Shown here in pieces: positions 62,412 through 64,000 of a stretch of DNA of 64,000 bases. The position numbers and the translations under genes are program-made. Below the pieces are notes generated by a model. The model made no database searches. It was not told where the DNA came from and saw only the letters and a list, made by a program, of their open reading frames with translations. This DNA comes from WHUA01 sp964585785. GTDB lineage: Bacteria; Pseudomonadota; Alphaproteobacteria; UBA8366. The stretch lies in assembly GCA_964585785.1 (NCBI GenBank), contig CAZPFL010000003.1, forward strand, positions 15,202-79,201. The letters are read 5' to 3'. Each line of letters opens with the position of its first letter. Within the stretch, counting starts at the first letter, position 1.

Positions 62412-64000
62412 TCAGGAGACCCTGGGCTCGTATCCAAGCGATTGGTTCAGCTTCGCCAACAGGTCGACGGCGGCTTCGCTGATTATGGTGCCCGGCGGGA
62501 ATATCGCCGCCGCCCCGGCGGCATACAGCGCTTCGTAATCCTGCGGCGGGATCACGCCGCCGACGACGATCAGGATGTCGCCGCGGCCGAGTGCCTCGAG
62601 CTCCCGATGCAGCTCGGGCACCATGGTGAGATGGCCGGCCGCCAGCGAGCTCGCCCCGATGATATGCACGTCATTCTCCACCGCCTGGCGCGCCGCTTCC
62701 GCCGGAGTCTGGAACAGCGGCCCGATATCGACGTCGAAACCGAGATCGGCGAAGGCGGAGGCAATGATCTTTTGCCCACGGTCATGTCCGTCCTGGCCCA
62801 TCTTCGCGATCAGGATACGGGGACGCCGTCCCTCCCGCTCCTCGAACTGCTTAACGAGCTCGTTCACGCGCTTCACGCTGGCTTCGGACTCGCCCATCTC
62901 GCTCTTGTACACTCCGGTTATTGCCCTGACCTCAGCGACATGCCGGCCGTAGACCTTCTCCAGCGCATCCGAGATCTCGCCCACGGTCGCCTTCGCCCGC
63001 GCCGCATCGACGGCAAGCGCCAGCAGGTTTCCCTCACCGGTCTCCGCACTGCGGGTGAGCGCGGAGAGCGCGTTTCGGCATGCGGCCTCGTCGCGCTCGG
63101 CGCGGAGCCGCTTCAGCTTCTCGATCTGCGCCCGGCGCACCGAGCTGTTGTCTACCTTCAGAACATCGATCGGCTGCTCTTCATCCAGCCGGTAGCGGTT
63201 CACGCCGACCACGGTCTGGCGGCCGGAATCGATCCGCGCCTGGGTCCGTGCCGACGCCTCCTCAATACGCAGCTTCGGGATGCCTGCCTCGATGGCTTTC
63301 GCCATGCCGCCGAGCCCCTCGACCTCTTCAATATGCTGCCAGGCCCGCCGCGCCAGCTCATAAGTCAGGCGCTCGACATAGTAGCTGCCGCCCCAGGGAT
63401 CGATCGTGGCGCAGGTATCGCTTTCCTGCTGCAGGAAGATCTGAGTGTTACGGGCAATCCGGGCGCTGAAGTCCGTCGGCAGCGCCAGCGCCTCGTCGAG
63501 CGCGTTCGTGTGTAGCGACTGCGTATGGCCCTGGGTTGCGGCCATCGCCTCGACGCAGGTCCGGATGACGTTGTTGAAAACATCCTGGGCGGTGAGGCTC
63601 CAGCCCGATGTCTGGCAATGGGTGCGCAGCGACAGCGACCGCGCATTCTTCGGCTCGAACTGCCGCATCAGCTTCGCCCAAAGCAGCCGCGCCGCCCGCA
63701 GCTTGGCGACTTCCATGAAGAAATTCATGCCGACCGCCCAGAAGAAGGACAGCCGGGGCGCGAAGCCATCGACATCGAGCCCGGCGGCGAGTCCGCGACG
63801 AACGTATTCGACGCCATCCGCGAGCGTATAGGCGAGCTCGAGATCGGACGTCGCACCCGCCTCCTGCATGTGATAGCCGGAGATGCTGATGCTGTTGAAC
63901 TTCGGCATGCGCTTGGAGGTATAGGAAAAGATATCGGAGATGATCCGCATCGAGGGTTGCGGCGGATAAATGTAGGTGTTGCGGACCATGAACTCTTTCA
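62412..64000 (-). CDS. scpA: methylmalonyl-CoA mutase, C-terminal part (runs off right edge)
   Basis: 529 codons are present in the window, open to the right edge, of a protein usually ~715 residues. The TIM-barrel end has YIYPPQPSMRIISDIF and SISISGYHMQEAGAT, with RTHCQTSGWSLTAQD and DPWGGSYYVE. The cobalamin domain has the DxHxxG motif DGHDRG (KMGQDGHDRGQKII), GASSLAAGHLTMV and VVGGVIPPQDY. It interconverts methylmalonyl- and succinyl-CoA at the end of propionate degradation. It is coupled to meaB. Names scpA or mutA/bhbA are used. Confidence 0.92.
   Translation of the reverse strand, partial: KEFMVRNTYIYPPQPSMRIISDIFSYTSKRMPKFNSISISGYHMQEAGATSDLELAYTLADGVEYVRRGLAAGLDVDGFAPRLSFFWAVGMNFFMEVAKLRAARLLWAKLMRQFEPKNARSLSLRTHCQTSGWSLTAQDVFNNVIRTCVEAMAATQGHTQSLHTNALDEALALPTDFSARIARNTQIFLQQESDTCATIDPWGGSYYVERLTYELARRAWQHIEEVEGLGGMAKAIEAGIPKLRIEEASARTQARIDSGRQTVVGVNRYRLDEEQPIDVLKVDNSSVRRAQIEKLKRLRAERDEAACRNALSALTRSAETGEGNLLALAVDAARAKATVGEISDALEKVYGRHVAEVRAITGVYKSEMGESEASVKRVNELVKQFEEREGRRPRILIAKMGQDGHDRGQKIIASAFADLGFDVDIGPLFQTPAEAARQAVENDVHIIGASSLAAGHLTMVPELHRELEALGRGDILIVVGGVIPPQDYEALYAAGAAAIFPPGTIISEAAVDLLAKLNQSLGYEPRVS

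Noticed and set aside
1..64000. CRISPR arrays, intact IS elements, complete tRNA or rRNA genes, replication origin
   Set aside because: Looked for regularly spaced repeats, transposase motifs, tRNA T-arms and rRNA signatures on reading; none was found.

Overview
The window is GC-rich, gene-dense chromosomal DNA from an alphaproteobacterium. The evidence is protein family content: an MlaF/MlaC pair, a DUF2333 protein, many MmgE/PrpD and CaiB/BaiF CoA-transferase genes, MeaB with a methylmalonyl-CoA mutase, and an ergothioneine methyltransferase. This suggests a metabolically versatile, Rhodospirillales-like heterotroph, but no rRNA or complete tRNA is present to prove it. A run of exactly 100 N at 18840-18939 marks a scaffold gap, so this is a draft or metagenome-derived assembly. 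No CRISPR array, intact insertion sequence or integrase was seen.

Layout. 1-2671: start of leuC (runs off the left edge), an EamA transporter, a short MmgE/PrpD-like remnant and a metallo-beta-lactamase-fold lactonase. 2806-9179: a tight plus-strand CoA-ester catabolic cluster (HMG-CoA lyase family, two tandem acyl-CoA dehydrogenase paralogues, MaoC hydratase, a third acyl-CoA dehydrogenase, CoA-transferase). 9201-16549: egtD, an MFS carrier, a TauD-type dioxygenase, a small membrane protein, MmgE/PrpD, DUF2333 and a DUF4392 protein. 16567-19282: a small foreign island with the 5' half of a tRNA, a putative immunity gene, and a phage internal-virion-like protein ending in a toxin-like domain. 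19422-27407: mesaconyl-CoA transferase-like enzyme, aldo/keto reductase, LpoA-like lipoprotein, MlaF, MmgE/PrpD and MlaC.

27523-36099: DUF6165 and glycosyltransferase 9, a nuclease-like secreted protein, a membrane protein with a superinfection-immunity-like segment, a phage-like divergent regulatory block (DUF6362, XRE regulator, small ORFs), a second TauD-type dioxygenase and an MFS carrier. 37140-41876: a four-gene Gld-type ABC operon. 41997-45818: hyuA-hyuB. 45849-51388: an envelope cluster (Sel1 repeats, DUF2628, PrsW, a PH-like STM3941-type protein, a CHAP amidase). 51383-55533: a receiver-domain protein, a LOG-family protein, small proteins and two candidate non-coding RNAs. 55642-64000: a FecR/RTX-like giant protein, a solitary MreB, DUF6134, MeaB, and the C-terminal part of methylmalonyl-CoA mutase (runs off the right edge).

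The ordinary theme is CoA-ester and organic-acid catabolism plus envelope maintenance. The parts most worth a second look are: the phage virion protein/toxin/immunity island beside a half tRNA; a 72-bp sequence present twice with perfect identity, once in frame inside the LpoA-like gene and once in an intergenic region; a short CU-rich sRNA candidate behind a CRP-like site; a roughly 155-nt rod-shaped RNA candidate; and a divergent promoter pair with the same GTRCGGTAA box at the same offset in each promoter.
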